Shown here: in pieces, positions 33,385-45,999 of the stretch
Position numbering within the stretch: the first letter of the stretch is position 1
Layout: the number at the start of each line of letters is the position of its first letter
Notes under the pieces: generated by a model
The model's database searches: none
What the model saw: only the letters and a program-made list of their open reading frames with translations
What the model was told of the DNA's origin: nothing
Made by a program: the position numbers and the translations under genes
DNA from: Ilyonectria destructans
Taxonomy: Eukaryota > Ascomycota > Sordariomycetes > Hypocreales > Nectriaceae
Assembly: GCA_020740775.1 (NCBI GenBank)
Contig: JAHEWK010000033.1
Location: forward strand, 1 to 64,000
DNA: 64,000 bases
Direction of reading: 5' to 3'

Positions 33385-34696
33385 ATGAAGCTGAACCTTG
33401 ATACTGTCATTGTGGCCATAACACTAGCAAGAAGTCTCCTTTCTAGCGTTGCGAACTGTTTCGTCCTAATATCTTTCTTTATTTACCGTCACCAAGTCCG
33501 TACTTTTCGCCATGCGCTGATCTTGAACCTCACAATCGCCGGTAAGATCCCACTTCACATTATTATGACCCAGGGCATAACTAAACATTACCTGTGATAC
33601 AGAGTTCATCAACGCCGTCGACAATTCTGTATCGGGCATCATCTACATCCGAAATGGCCAACTTCGTCCAGGCGTCGCATGCGCAGCAGGAGGGGTAATA
33701 GGACAGCTTTCAGTGCAAGCGGCCGACTTTTCTATTCTCGCTATCGCCCTCGTTACCCTTCTGATGGTGATGCGAATAGCATACATACTGAATGCATCAT
33801 CTACAACAATAGTTCTGGTTTGCCTTGCGGTCTGGGTCATCCCAGTGGCAACAAGCATTACGGCTGCTGCAATGGGACTAATGACAGTTGTCTATGGGAA
33901 TTGGTGTTGGATCTCGTCAGACCGTCCCGACCTACGATTAGTCCTCGCACATGGCTGGCGCTTCGCCGTTATTCTTTCTGCAGTTGCTGTTTATATGTTC
34001 ATATGGTGGTATCTACAGCGGCAATTTACCCCCATACGTACGACGGAACCCCGCTCATACGGCTGGCCAGTCTTACCCAAGATAGGGCTCATATTCCCAC
34101 GTCGTCGAGAAAAAGCAGTATTTGAGGTGATGCGAGACGAGGAGGCGGAATTCAATTGTTTTGGACAGCACAAGTTACCCGGTCCAAAAACTGGACAGAG
34201 GAGCCGAAACGAAGCGGAAAGACCAAACGATAGAATATTTGGTGCAGTCAGAGGCACACCGAGAAATGAGTCCTATTTAATGGAAGACTCAGGGTTGACA
34301 ACGCCAGCAGTAGCACTACACCCTGGATATACCCATCGCTCGTCTTCCGACAACGACAAGAGTGCCCAAGGACCAACATTGCGAACAAACGCTAGCGAGT
34401 TCCCCATGCGCCCGGAGTCGCATGAGGTCGAGCGCGAGATCAAGAGGATGCTTCTACTTAATGCTTATCCTTTCATGTATGTTGTTCTTTGGATACCGGG
34501 GCTTGTCGGCCGCTTTATGGAAGCAGCAGGTCATCCACCATCGACAAGAATAATAGCTACGCTCCAAGTCTCGACTCAGTTTATAGGGTGTGCAAACGCG
34601 TTGACTTATGGGTTTGGCCACCATTTACGAAACAGACTGAAGGGGATTTATGTAAATAAGGTCGCCCCAAGCGCTAGGTATAAGCTTAGACGATGA
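33385..34696 (+). CDS. Git3-type G-protein-coupled receptor (glucose/carbon-sensing class)
   Basis: Two exons (33385-33541 and 33603-34696) give 416 aa. Seven hydrophobic helices are visible: TM1 ITLARSLLSSVANCFVLISFF, TM2 HALILNLTIAEFINAVDNSVS (spliced), TM3 after the GVACAAGGVIGQ loop, and TM4 IVLVCLAVWVIPVATSITAAA. TM5 follows NWCWIS and the sixth begins at LLLNAYPFMYVVLWIPGLVGRF, which matches the Git3 C-terminal domain. A long third cytoplasmic loop (~150 residues, rich in Arg, Ser and Asn) separates helices 5 and 6, as in Gpr1/Git3 and Aspergillus GprC/D/E-like receptors. The tail is short and basic. It probably senses a carbon source and signals through a G-alpha protein; the ligand is inference. 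Confidence 0.83.
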
Positions 34697-34799
34697 GAGA
34701 AGAGGAGAATTAAAATTGAAACGTCCATCGTTAGCTGATAACAAATCGGTATGTCTGGTGTATATTCAGAGACCTAGAGCGTCTTGAAATGTGCCGATG

Positions 34800-35690
34800 C
34801 CAGTAAGAACTTGCCAACGGGGCCATTCATCCTTCATGGCTCCCAATCAGCTTTAGGAAAGGCCGGCGCGCCAGGGAGTTGTTCTTCGAAAGCGTTGTGT
34901 TCTTACCAAGAGCAACGCCTTAGCCAGTAGGTTGACGGCGTGGTCGAAGCAGAGGAGTAGGCGAAAGGCACCACTGAAGCCTAGTTCACATCCAATGGCC
35001 CATCGCCGTGTCGTAATTTTCAGCGTTGTCCGACGTACCATATCCTATTTTCTCGGTAATCTGATAGACTGTCAAGATGTCAACCACTCCGGCTGCAATA
35101 CTTGATCTAATGTGACATATGAAGAACTTGAACACACCTAGCACAATTTTTCAAGGCTTGTTGTGTTCGTCCCTAGAGGAACACGCGATTCCGTACAAGT
35201 ATGCCGGTTTCCTGACGTCCAGCCATCAAAAGAGATGTGGATCAGGCCGGGAGATCGCCGAAGCCCCTGTGTCATCGGTGCTCCGTGGTAATCTTGGCCC
35301 TGAGGGTACAGCAGACAGGCGGCCACCGCGTGTTGATACTGGTGGAATGCGGTGATTAATTATGGTTCGGGGATCCGCGTCTTCGATCGTGAGGTAAAGG
35401 GAATGTTGCTCTGAACAGCCCATGGCATTGCCATCCGCTGAAAATGGTCTCTGTTGAAGTTCTTAACGGAGGAGCTCGCCATTTCATGTTCCTGCGGCTT
35501 TATTGTATCAAGCGTGAAAGTATCAGCTATTGAACGATTCTTCTTGACCTTTTCTGCTTCCAGCTGTGTCGAAACTTCATCTGGTCAAGAGGCATTTCTT
35601 GAACAGATGTTTGCTGGGATTCTGAAGACTAGTGCATTCCTGTTTGCGTCATCTAATCTGACGACTTAAACTTCGCGGAAGGATCGTCAA
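34800..35690 (-). mobile_element. Decayed hAT-family transposase fragment
   Basis: The minus strand reads, from ~35640 downward: SSSVKNFNRDHFQRMAM, then SLYLTIEDADPRTIINHRIP, SPGLIHISFDGWTSGNR (35235-35290), and a later block FDHAVNLLAKALL. These match the order of blocks in fungal hAT transposases (BED-finger class). They are spread over several frames with stops, and both termini are missing. No terminal repeats were found. Confidence 0.65.
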
Positions 35691-36361
35691 TAGTTCGGGG
35701 GCCTCGCGGCTTAGGAGCTAGCCTTATCAGATATGTACGATTGGCTTTTCTTAGTACTCTCACCTCTGGCTTGGTAGTATTCTCACCAGGGTTCAACTTG
35801 ACTGTTACATATATATTACCTAGCTCCACAATAGCATGTGTGGTCCGTGATACGCTACTGCAAGGTAATTTAAAAAGATATGCATAGTAGTCGGCCCGAT
35901 AAGTGATCCTAAAGATAGCTTAGCAGTATGAAAACCAAAGGGATATTGTAGTTAAGCCAGGTAGTAATTGAACAGCGTGACGACCGTGTCTATCCTAAGG
36001 GTATAGGGTAGGCAAAAGGGCGTTCGGTACTTGATCGGAGTCTGATCAGGACACCGACTTGAGAGCAATATCGGTCACGGGTCTGGTAATGGTAAAGATG
36101 CAGTCTTTCGGTAGCCAAGTTGTATTAATAGCTGAGGAGCGCAAGGCTTGCCTGTAGTGCTGAGGAAATGTGTATATATAGTGCATGGATTATCGGTTCT
36201 CATGGAGGGCCACAGGTGGCCCGTCGTGAGCCTTGGTCTGTAAAGGATATACAGAAGAGCACATCCTCCCCCTTTGAAGATATTCGTTGCATGCACATAC
36301 ACGAGGCTGAAATTAAACTCTTACATCCGGCAGAGTAGAGGCAACTGTACGAATGTGAGAA
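35691..36361. other. Intergenic, no gene recognised
   Basis: About 670 bases downstream of the peptidase gene. AT-rich in parts (35750-35900); no coding support. Confidence 0.5.
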
Positions 36362-38527
36362 CTAGAAAACACCAAGCAGCCCCAGTGAGCTTAGTATGGT
36401 GAAACACGCAAGAAGCAGGCAGACATGAGGCAACCTAGCCTGACTACCCTTGCTAACCTTCGCTGTCGGAGTGCTGGTGGAACCATCGCGGCTGGTCTTG
36501 TTACTGGTTATCTCTGTTTCAGCTGATGGAGAGATAATGATGAAATCCTGCACCACTGCTGTGCCATCCTCCAATGCTTCCAACTGAACGTTCGTGCATG
36601 ACTTTGGCGCCTGATACAAGAAGCATATTGGGGCAACACCTTCAAGCACCTTGTTCTTAACGTGAAAGATGTTTGATGGTCCCTTGCTGCTGTAGGAATC
36701 CCCGGCGCTGATCTTGACCTGGCCTGTGGCAATGTCCAGGCCAAAGGTCGACCGCTGGAAGATCCGATATACGGTTTCGGGTTGATACGCCGTGACTGCG
36801 TGCCCAGCTTCGAAAACCCGAGAGAAGGAGACATTTCCATTCTGCCTCACCATGCCTCCGATGTAGCTGGAGTTGGTGTCGATATTGGCGTATCCAGCGG
36901 ATCGGAAATCAGGAGCTTCAGGATATTCCATAGCTAGACTAACATTTTCCACACCAAGCCCTGGACATGTCACAATCAGTAAGTGAAAAAGAAGGGATAT
37001 GAATAAACTAGAACCCACAGTTGCATCGATAATCACGATCCCCGTACACGAGAGCGAGGTTCACACCAGCAGACAGGAGATAGTCCAAATCAGCTACAGT
37101 TCGAACCATGGGATCGCCCGTCACGAATAGAAAGTCCACAGGGATTGTGTTTCCACTCAGTGTGAAATTGAGTGGTACACCCAGTGCCTCCTGGACCCAT
37201 CGTTGATTGAAAAAGGCCGTAGGATAGTCTGGTGGAACAACGGCGGTGTTCTGGATCGCGAGGTCAAAGGGACTCCTGGAAGTTGCAGCTGTGTAGGCTC
37301 CCTGAATGGCACCAAAGCAAAGTTCTGTAGCAGCCACACATGCCGTATTGACTTCGATGTCGTTTCCCAGCTGTTCAGGGTCCTTTTCGGTTTGTAGGGC
37401 TCGACACTGATCAATTAAATCATAGCACCCGCCTTCCTTGGTGATATTGTTCATGGCCACCTCATAGACCTCTTTCGAGATGACTCGAACGCCGTAGGTG
37501 TTGTTGTACGCAAACTCTGGATATGCCATGATCTGGATCTTGGAGTCAATGCAACCGTTTGTGATGCCAAGTGTGCCCAAGTGGAACTTCTTCGCATGCG
37601 AGTCATTGATTGTACCGTTGTCGATCTTCTCATTCTGCTTCTGAAAATATGCCATGGCAGCGGGTGCGAAGAATCCCGAGTACTGTTTGAACTAATGTTA
37701 GCCAATTGAAGTCTCTGATTGCAAGCACTAACCGAGTATGACCAGAAGTTGATTTCATCATTTGTTGTGCTGTACTCTGGAAACTCTTGGAACCACACTT
37801 GGGAAATTTGCCAAATCTGTCGAGCAACTTGCCCTGTGGTATTCGCAGTGTGACGTAAGCTCGTGCTGGAAAAAGTGGCTGCGACGGATGTTAAGTTCGT
37901 TTGAACGCCATCGGAACCTTCCGAGGCAGGTGTAAAGATATTGGATACCAAATCAAATGTGCCATTCTCGAGATTTGTGAACGAGAACCCTGTTTGAACT
38001 GGCACGTCGAGGTATAGGATATTAACATCATTGTTCCAAGACCAAGGATTGAGGAGGGTGCTGTTGGAGTCGCCATTTACAGTGCATGGAAAGCCGCTTG
38101 CGCCGTCCAAGAAACTTTCACCCGGCCCTCCAGGGATAAAGATGGTAGTCGGCGCATGGGCAGCGTTATTCCTGGATTCTAAGGGCGGTTTAGCACACAC
38201 ATTTCCCATCACGACTCTCGCGAGGATACTCACGAAAGTACCAAAAAAAGATGCTCGCGTTGTAGGTTTTGTCAATGCTCGGGACAGTGACGAACCCGCT
38301 GTACCCTTTCACTCCCGGGGTTGTTTCGCAGATGGTTGTCTGGCAGAAATTAGCAGTGTCGTGATGGAGGATTGGGAGTGACAAACCTCTTTATATGAGA
38401 TTGATATGTCGGGATAATTGCGTGATTGAAACTGTGTCACATCGTTGGGCAACGGAACGAATGTTCCGCTTGCGGCAGAAGCAACTGCGGGGAAAAGCAG
38501 CCAGGCCAGAGTTGGAATCGACCACAT
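36362..38527 (-). CDS. Secreted serine carboxypeptidase (S10), divergent active-site blocks
   Basis: About seven exons on the minus strand, ~620 aa. The signal peptide (MWSIPTLAWLLFPAVASA) starts at 38527. The oxyanion-hole block is FIPGGPGESFLDGASGFPC, where most relatives have GGPGGSS or GGPGCSS. WNNDVNILYLDVPVQTGFSF follows. Splicing creates INFWSYSYSGFFAPA, which retains the nucleophilic Ser, with Tyr where most family members have an acidic residue just before it. The catalytic Asp is in VYGDRDYRCN|W (split by an intron) and the His in FEAGHAVTAYQPE. All three triad residues are therefore kept. The C-terminus ends in a Ser/Thr-rich stretch and a hydrophobic helix, suggesting a GPI or membrane anchor. 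It should trim C-terminal residues from peptides in the wall or vacuole. Confidence 0.85.
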
Positions 38528-39764
38528 TATCGCGATACGATGAAAGCATGAATCTTGGAACTCGGATGATTTGATATGTTTCTTTTTTTTCCTCTTGAGG
38601 ATTACTCTCAATTTATACAATGGCCATTGTGACGAAGAGTAGAACTAGCGTCTGATCGATTACGACGCTCATCTCGCCAAACAATTTTATTGGCCGTGTC
38701 GCCTATTGTTGTTCTTACATGACGACAGAGTGAGCATTACAGGGTGCACGGGCAAGGGGCACAATAGACAAGCCCCTAAGCCCCTAAACCTTTTCTAGTG
38801 GCGGTTATACGGAAAGATCTCACATTTAGCAAGCCAACCAACCATGTCTTCTTATTTCCACACTGCCTCATCCAGCTCGCCAAACGCCAGGTTTCAAGCT
38901 TTCACAGGCAGTATTCATTGATGTGCTCGCCATTCCGCAGCGCAAATGCGGGGGACATTCACTGGAGCTTCGCCTTTGTGGAGTTGTGTGTTATACGGGG
39001 ATGGGACAAGAGCGGTTGCATGAAGGATCATGCATTGTTTGGTAACGTCATCCATCTCTGAGTAGGTGGACTACAACCTCTCGGTATAGAGATATGAGGC
39101 GGCTTGATTTAATTCGAATAATCTGTGGATTTTCTGGCAGCTCCACATCGCGTGACCACTTTGGAAAGTCTCATTTTTCTTGTTTTCACCTCGAATTTGT
39201 AGCCATTGTGTAAAGCAAGCCACGGACTTCCTCGCATCATTTTCTGGCATGGCCCGTGCTCATTTACCTCAGATACTTGCTGAGACGATGTGTCACGTTC
39301 AGATGAATCATTCACGAGATTCAGTTGCAGCTGTTCGCAGCGAGTTGTAGTAAAATCCTCAGTGTCTACGATGCTTGCTTGATGCAAAGACTCTGCGTAA
39401 GTGCTCAACAGCGAAATACCATCCATTTATTGTTGAATTCTTATATATTAGCACCAGAAAAAGACAGAAACTAGCAGCCAACTTATTACCTTATTCTTAG
39501 GAAGATACACAGGAAGTAGTCGCACAGATATCTTATAAGATCAGCCTGAATCTACACCAGACTATATATTTATAACCGGATCGAACTGAGACTTATATCT
39601 CCTAATATGAAAGTATGTTATAAGATAGTCAATGAGATCAGTCATAAGGAATTTCACTGGTATAGCTCTAACATAGCCTGTAGCAGCCCGATAGTTGGCT
39701 GGGTAGAAGATAGTGGTTAGATAAGGATTATAATATCAGTCGAAATAGATTTAAATAAATCTCT
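38528..39764. other. Intergenic with AT-rich decayed sequence
   Basis: A minus-strand frame of 105 codons (39109-39426) has no recognisable motif and could be a small hypothetical gene. From ~39430 to 39765 the sequence is strongly AT-rich and leads directly into the LTR-like copy A, so it is probably RIP-mutated retrotransposon interior. Confidence 0.45.
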
Positions 39765-39970
39765 CAAAATAAAGGTAATAAATTTATTGATTCTGATAAT
39801 AAGTCTCTAGCGCCTGCCGGTTCTCTGAGTTCTAGGAAAAATCTGAAGAAAAGAAAACGCGATCTTTCCTTCCCTCTGTCTGTTGTTGCCTCCTCTTTTT
39901 AACCCCTGTGGAGTCTCTGCTAGCGACCAGCTAGCCCGAGAGTCCCTGGCCGCCTGTCACACTGCAGTCA
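39765..39970 (+). repeat. LTR-like repeat, copy A
   Basis: About 200 bases that match, in opposite orientation, the sequence at 47065-47300. Shared blocks include AAAGAAAACG, TTCCCTCTGTCTG and GCTAGCGACCAGCT, in the same order and spacing. Size, dispersed copies and adjacent AT-rich sequence suggest a solo or partial long terminal repeat. No coding content. Confidence 0.6.
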
Positions 39971-41695
39971 ATAACCTTAAGGCAACGCCCTTTTCGAATA
40001 GGATGTAATTAAAATAGTATCAATCTGCAGCTGCAGAGCCTCGGATTGTGAGTTATTTTGACTGCAGGATAAGGCGCAGATAAGATGGTTTAGAATGCTA
40101 GCAAGGGCTTGCATCTGGTTCGATATTTGATTGAGGCTATCTCTATAGTGCTTGAACTCATGTGAAAACTTAACCAGAGCTACTGATGCCTTGTAAATGC
40201 AGCTTACCCGGCTTAACGAGGAGACTATAATTGCGAGGTGGTCTACAGTGAGCGGTTGAGCAATACTTGTAAACTGAGTAGGAGAACAACGGCAAGCTCA
40301 AATCGAGCACACTCGAGACGATTCCATCCGCGCCTCGCACCTGCTAATACCATAAAAGGCGCGATTTGCTCCGAATTGAATTGCCAGAGGACCACATCGG
40401 ACCGTGGAATAAGTAGAGAGATTGGGGAAAAGAGGTGAGAGGGGAATGAGGAACCTGGCGCCGGGGATGTACAGCGCCGTGGTCGCCTGTTTTGTTAAAC
40501 CCAGGCCACTTTATGAACACAGACATGTGAAGCACCGATGTCTTGTTAGCTGAGACATAAAGTGATATTTACTTTCCACAAATTTACTATACGATCAGAT
40601 GTATTTACTCAGCCTAATTGGTGTCTCTCACAGCCCCTCACCACAGACCTTTTGTTCGTGACAGTTTTTTTTTGAGTGCGCGAAGACGCACCAGGCATCT
40701 GACTCGCTGGGACCCGAGAAATGCAGAAATTAAAACCATCACTGCTCTATATGGCACCGAATTAGTACAGTTACCGTCTAATAACACCTCGTCTACAGAA
40801 ATTCCTCTGAATTATCTCCTCCGATCAACACTTGTACACTTTACTGTCCCTCGCGCCTTGTCGCCCTTACTTATCCCGAGGCCAAATCAGCCACATAATA
40901 GGCTTGAACTAAGGCTTTTCTTCTGTTAAGTGCTTATGGTGTTTGTGGTTGTTAGCCCAGTCTAGACCAGCCCAGTGCAGCCTAGCCCAGCCAGTGAAGC
41001 CCAGATCAGCCCATATTTTTACTGCTCATCAATGAGACGCTCAGCCACTTATGTAAACTAGCTTGGTGTTTGCCTCACCAACTTAATCAATGTCTTAACT
41101 TAGGCCGGAAGCACGGCAATGCTCGCTGTACTTTTGTGCACTCTTGATGACCTATTGCCCCGCCAAGATGGGGCTCAACACCACTGATACGGTATCTCTG
41201 AAACATTGTTTGGGAAAGACCCTCTCACTACAGTTGGTCACATGGATGCCTTTATGAATAAGCCGAAATGAATCAATATTTTACGTGCTCGATACACAAT
41301 TGTAACGCAAGAGGGGTGCTTGACCGGCACGGGCGGCATAAGTGAGACATGCTGTGATTCTAGACCTCGAGATCTACATATTAGCCTCAGCCTCAGCTAC
41401 TTAGTGGCGCTCCAAAGTTCTGGCTGTCAACGGTGAGTTGACACAATACAAGGGCAATCCGCCACAAGTCTTATGGGGGTGGGGAGCAAAATGCATTCGG
41501 AATGTATGCCATTAAAATGGGCGTCGATAGTCCCAGGCGGGCTGCAGTCAGCTGAACAACTTGTTTCTTATTGCGTGCATCTACTTTTTCGATGAATGGT
41601 TGTCTGCTTACTCCGTAAATGCGCTCGCAATCCATGTCCATTCTTTCCAGGTTTGTTGACAGCAGCGTGTCTGTTTCAGGAACCCAACACCGAAA
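39971..41695. other. Intergenic, repeat-poor, no gene recognised
   Basis: About 1.7 kb. A 103-codon frame at 40618-40929 lacks motifs. At ~40955-41015 a degenerate CCAGCCCAG / CAGCCTAGCC simple repeat occurs. Nothing else is supported. Confidence 0.45.
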
Positions 41696-43542
41696 ATGCA
41701 ACGCGGACAGCATCCATCACTCGGCCCCCATGTTGGTAGCACACGAATGAGAGGCCAAGGCTTCACCATCTTGTCGGCCTTTTTCATCGTGACCTTCCCA
41801 GTCTTGCTGATCAATGCGATACTGGTCTGGATTACGGTGAAATACGCGGAACCTGGCTCATTCCAAGCCCTTCATACCGACGTTCTTGTCAACATTGGTG
41901 CAGCTAGATTTGCAACCATCTCGTCATGGTCAAGCACCCTCGCCTCAATCGTCAGCCCGTTCTTCATCATTCTCGCATCCTATCCGTCCTCGAGAAGAAT
42001 ATTGCAAGGCCTGCACCAAGGCGCCTCTGCGCACCTCCCCACTCCCTACCAACTAGCAATGATGCTTGAGATGAGAGCCGGGTCTACGTACGGGTCTCTA
42101 TGGCGGCTGCTTAAATATTGGTCTTCATACTGGGGAAAGAGATCACCAACGGCCGCGTCGCTGTTAGTGCTGATAAAAACAGTACTACTTGGACTGGTGT
42201 TGAGGTCCGTATTTTATTACAGCACCCGTTTCTAGATAACCCGCCGTGCTCATGCATTCATGCACCTCGCAGTATCTTTGTGTTTGGCACAGACACCTGG
42301 CTTCATCTAGCTATAGCTTCGGAAAATATATTTCACTACTCACCAAGTCCAGGGACGAACCTCAGCTTCTCACTGCTTCCACGCTGCCTAATAAACAACA
42401 ACTCCTTTGCTGCGCAGTCCGATTTCTACTCTACCAGGCCAGTGGGTGCCAATGACCCAGCTTGCACCCTTAATCCCGCAGCAACGAATGTCTTTCTGGT
42501 TTCGAGTCCAATTAATCCTATTCAGGTTTTCAACAATCTATCCTCGATCGCAGTGGTCAAGCGTCACACACAGGATGGGCGGACTTATCAATATCTTGCG
42601 CCAAGTGATTCATTCGAGAATCTGCGCCAAGATTATGCAGCCAGAACGTATGGTATGAGCTCGGAATGCTCACCTCGAAGCACAATCTGCCATCTTGGGG
42701 ACGGAATGATAGGCGCGTCGACGCCTTTCAATTGCAAGAAAAGCGGATTTTCTGGAGCTATCCAGACTTCAATACAGATACACTACTTTTCACACCCGAC
42801 GCTTTTTTCCTCAGATTCTGGTATAAGCGGTTTCTATAATCCTTTCTACTTTATTGGCGCTGTCTGGCTGCCCAGCCAGTGGCCTGCCCCGACTGATGAC
42901 CGTGAGATTGTCACGGAGGTTCACGGCGACCGAGCTCTGATTTTCAACTGTTCGACCACGGTATACGACATCACCTACAGCACTGCAAACGGGTCGATTG
43001 TTGACTTTGCCACTATCAAAAGCAACATCAGCGTTTCCAATGCCCTCCAGAGCCCAATAGGTTTTACTCTCGCTGCGGAATACACGTTACAGCAAGCCTT
43101 CAGCTTCGCTGGATTCAGCAACAGCGCCCAGAAGATGTTAGACACGTGGGCACCCGAGTTCGACCGAGCAGCTATAGCTATGGGAGTTACGGCCTTGCAG
43201 GGTTCTACTGCAACAACGTCACACTTTCGGGATCCGGCTATTGTTGCCCGAATCCCGTTGGCGCCGTTTGCCTGTCTTCTGCTGGCCAACATGCTGTTTG
43301 CCGTCTCCGGAGCTGTACTCGCTATGATGGCTGTTAGGGCTGGCCAGGATCCGGAAACGCAAGAGGTGGCTGAACGAATGACGGCTGTTGGGGTAATCGC
43401 GAATTATTTCGAAAAGCCTCAGCAAGCGAGAGGCCTGGTGGAGAAGCCGGAAATGATGTTTGAGGAGCTGACGCAAGGCCATGGACCAAAAGTGGCTGTA
43501 GAACGTGCTGAACAGGGTGGTTACACGTTCGTTAGGGTTTAA
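41696..43542 (+). CDS. Large fungal transmembrane protein of unknown function
   Basis: Two exons (41696-42204 and 42273-43542) join in phase to 592 aa. The N-terminal part has at least three hydrophobic helices (FTILSAFFIVTFPVLLINAI, ISSWSSTLASIVSPFFIILA, and AASLLVLIKTVLLGLVL running into FVFGTDTWLHLA). A large, probably extracellular, domain of ~350 residues with several Cys follows. The last helix is IPLAPFACLLLANMLFAVSGAVLAMMA, then a cytosolic tail. This layout matches an ascomycete family of uncharacterised membrane proteins. No enzymatic motif is visible. The first ATG was chosen because it is the only one upstream of helix 1 apart from Met18. Confidence 0.75.
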
Positions 43543-44101
43543 GTCGGGTCATCACTATCTTAAGCTGTCTTACCAATTTATTTTACTTCAGACTCTTCTT
43601 TTGCGTATATAAAGATTGCTATTTATACTGAAGAGAAGAACGAGCTAATCAATCTCACTCAACTTCCTTAATTGAACTGCTAACACCAAACAATCAGATC
43701 TCTTCAACGTAGCTAGGTCCATACCTACACATACAACCCTGCCTACATAGGAACTCAATCATCACACTTAGCAGTCAACTGTTACTATTGTTTGCTTACA
43801 AGCATACGTCAAAATAGGATTGACCTCATGTTAAAACTTTCTGATATGCGTTTCCCCTAGAGCCCTGAGTGTTGCCGACTTCCCGTGTCGAAAGGTAGAG
43901 GTAACAATACACAGTCACCAATAAGGATAACATTCGCTGGTCACACAACTCTACCTCTATTACGAAAGGTGCAAAGCCCCACAAGCACTGCCAAAATGAA
44001 GCAGGTCTGTCTTTTTATGAATGTGGATTAATTTAAGTGTTCTCGGAGGCACTATATACTGGCATTTATCACATTGCAAGCTAGATTTAAACGACAGAAA
44101 A
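43543..44101. other. Convergent intergenic region
   Basis: About 560 bases between the 3' ends of the membrane protein (+) and tannase (-) genes. No recognisable content. Confidence 0.6.
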
Positions 44102-45844
44102 CTAGTAAACGGGCATAGGAAAGGCATCCAGATCGTAATGCCAGTTATCGATAGACTTCTGGTCATAGACACAGTTCATCTTCTTCCCTCCGTTGGTCCA
44201 CAGTGGCCGAAGAGGCCATCCACAGATCTGCTGATTGGTTCCCTTATCCTTGCCCTGCAGCACAGTAGCATTTAGCGTCTTGGGATCCACGCCCTTCTCA
44301 ACCCAGTCAATCATGACAGCCAAGTTGGTCTGTGGCCACGGTCCATTAGGCTCGTAGGCGTTGGTCGAGCAGTGTGAGCCTCCCGGGACTAGGAAGAGGC
44401 GATAAAATTCATCCATGGCTGCGGCACCCTCCTTGTAGCTCAGGTTTGGGTAGAGAACGGACCGGACAGACTCCCAATACCGGACCGAGGAGGCCGTGGG
44501 AATGCTGAAGTCGGATTCTCCATGGTAATGCAAGACTTTAGCTCCAGAGTCGCGGTAGCGGCTCAGATCAGGCCAGTTGGTCATGAGTACATCATTATAC
44601 TTATTCCAGCCATCCCAGATCCAGTCTCGCAGAGTGTCATAAGTGACGCCGTCCAAGTTGGGCATGTTGTAACCAGATACTTTCAAAAGTTTGAGCAATG
44701 TCTCGACAAAGGTTCCGCCCAGCCCAGTCGGGGTCATGGTCCAGGATTGGGTAGCTTCGTTCCAGGTTGTCTTGGCATCAGTCCAGGTGCTAGATTGAGT
44801 GTATGTGAAATAAGCGCGCTTCCCATCACTGGTGTGAAGGCCTTCGACGATCTTTTTGGCCACTTTGATGGCCTTGGCCGACACCTTGCCAGATTGAGCG
44901 GGGGTACTGGTAGTTGCGGCGCACGAGTACGACGTGCCCAGGGTGGAATCGATGTCGAAATGGAAGTTGCACAGGTCATTGCGGGAAACGACGCCATCTT
45001 CGCGGCCATCGAGCGCGTCACAGGCCTTGATGGTGGCATTCATGATGGCAAGGAGCTCACAAGGAGGTGGATAATAACCCATCGTTTGCTCGACGACGCC
45101 TGCATATAGGTGCTGCACTTGCTGGAAAGCGAAGCGGAATGCGGGAGCACCGATAACGGCACCGTCAAGATCCGTAAAGCGCTGGACCTGGCTCCAGCCC
45201 TCGCGACCACCCTCAGAGCAGCCCTGGTAGTATGAGTAGAGCTTGCCATCATCAGCAGTCATGTTGTAGAACAGCTTGGTGAAGGCCTTGCCGACGAGGA
45301 TCTGGTCGTGGATTGCCTTGTACCCAAAGGCGTAGATCTTGGTCCAGTCCTCAGTTCCATTGGCATCTAGGAACTGAGGAAGGACATTGGAAGCGTCCGC
45401 GCCAAAGCCGCCATCAGTAAGCGTTGTAGCGGCACCGTACATGACGCCGCCTGGAAGGGATTGAGACCCCATAATGGCGTAGCCGCCGCCACCGGTAGCA
45501 AGGTAGCGGTTCTTGAAGTCCCGGGGAGCCGGAAGCCACGCGGTCAACTTGACTGTGTCATCGTCGCGACCGTCATGCGAAAAGGTTAGAGTCACGTTGC
45601 AGTAGTCGAAGTTGGCGTCCGGATACATGACACTTCCTGAGACGGAAGCATTCGTGACTGTATTGGCCGTTACTGCAGAGCTGTCGAAGCTGAGGCCTTT
45701 GTAAAAGCCATCTTTGGGAAGGTGAGCTGCGACGTATTCCTTGGTGCAGACGCTGGCTAGCGAGGGCGTTGAGCGACGCACGGTGGCAGCAGAGGCCGAG
45801 GAAAATAATGCCGTGGCGGCAATACCAAGAACAAAAGATGTCAT
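44102..45844 (-). CDS. Secreted tannase / feruloyl esterase family enzyme
   Basis: A single-exon 580-aa protein with a signal peptide (residues 1-19, ...SSASA). The nucleophile Ser is in YYQGCSEGGREGW. The catalytic Asp is in HYHGESDFSIP and the His in VPGGSHCSTN. The cysteines directly next to the Ser and the His form the CS-D-HC motif that defines this family through a conserved disulfide. CDALDGREDGVVSRNDLC in the lid is the typical calcium-binding loop. It should hydrolyse ester bonds of gallate, ferulate or related phenolics on plant polymers outside the cell. Tannase versus feruloyl esterase cannot be separated from sequence alone. It fits with the hemicellulose-type GH43 in the same window. 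Confidence 0.93.
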   Translation of the reverse strand: MTSFVLGIAATALFSSASAATVRRSTPSLASVCTKEYVAAHLPKDGFYKGLSFDSSAVTANTVTNASVSGSVMYPDANFDYCNVTLTFSHDGRDDDTVKLTAWLPAPRDFKNRYLATGGGGYAIMGSQSLPGGVMYGAATTLTDGGFGADASNVLPQFLDANGTEDWTKIYAFGYKAIHDQILVGKAFTKLFYNMTADDGKLYSYYQGCSEGGREGWSQVQRFTDLDGAVIGAPAFRFAFQQVQHLYAGVVEQTMGYYPPPCELLAIMNATIKACDALDGREDGVVSRNDLCNFHFDIDSTLGTSYSCAATTSTPAQSGKVSAKAIKVAKKIVEGLHTSDGKRAYFTYTQSSTWTDAKTTWNEATQSWTMTPTGLGGTFVETLLKLLKVSGYNMPNLDGVTYDTLRDWIWDGWNKYNDVLMTNWPDLSRYRDSGAKVLHYHGESDFSIPTASSVRYWESVRSVLYPNLSYKEGAAAMDEFYRLFLVPGGSHCSTNAYEPNGPWPQTNLAVMIDWVEKGVDPKTLNATVLQGKDKGTNQQICGWPLRPLWTNGGKKMNCVYDQKSIDNWHYDLDAFPMPVY

Positions 45845-45999
45845 ATTTGGGTCTCAAGCTATAACAGGACAACACAAGACAACGAAGGATCCGAGGGAGG
45901 TTGTTGAGGTTGAGTCAAGGACAATGGGGTTCATTGACTGATTAATATATCATATTTAGACGTGTCCATGTCGACACAGTTGGGACCTTCGACGTTAAG

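Noticed and set aside
40955..41015. CCAGCCCAG-like simple repeat as a possible array
   Set aside because: Short, imperfect and without regular spacing; ordinary low-complexity sequence.
44522..45109. A 195-codon open frame on the plus strand
   Set aside because: Antisense shadow of the tannase gene, which has all its catalytic motifs.
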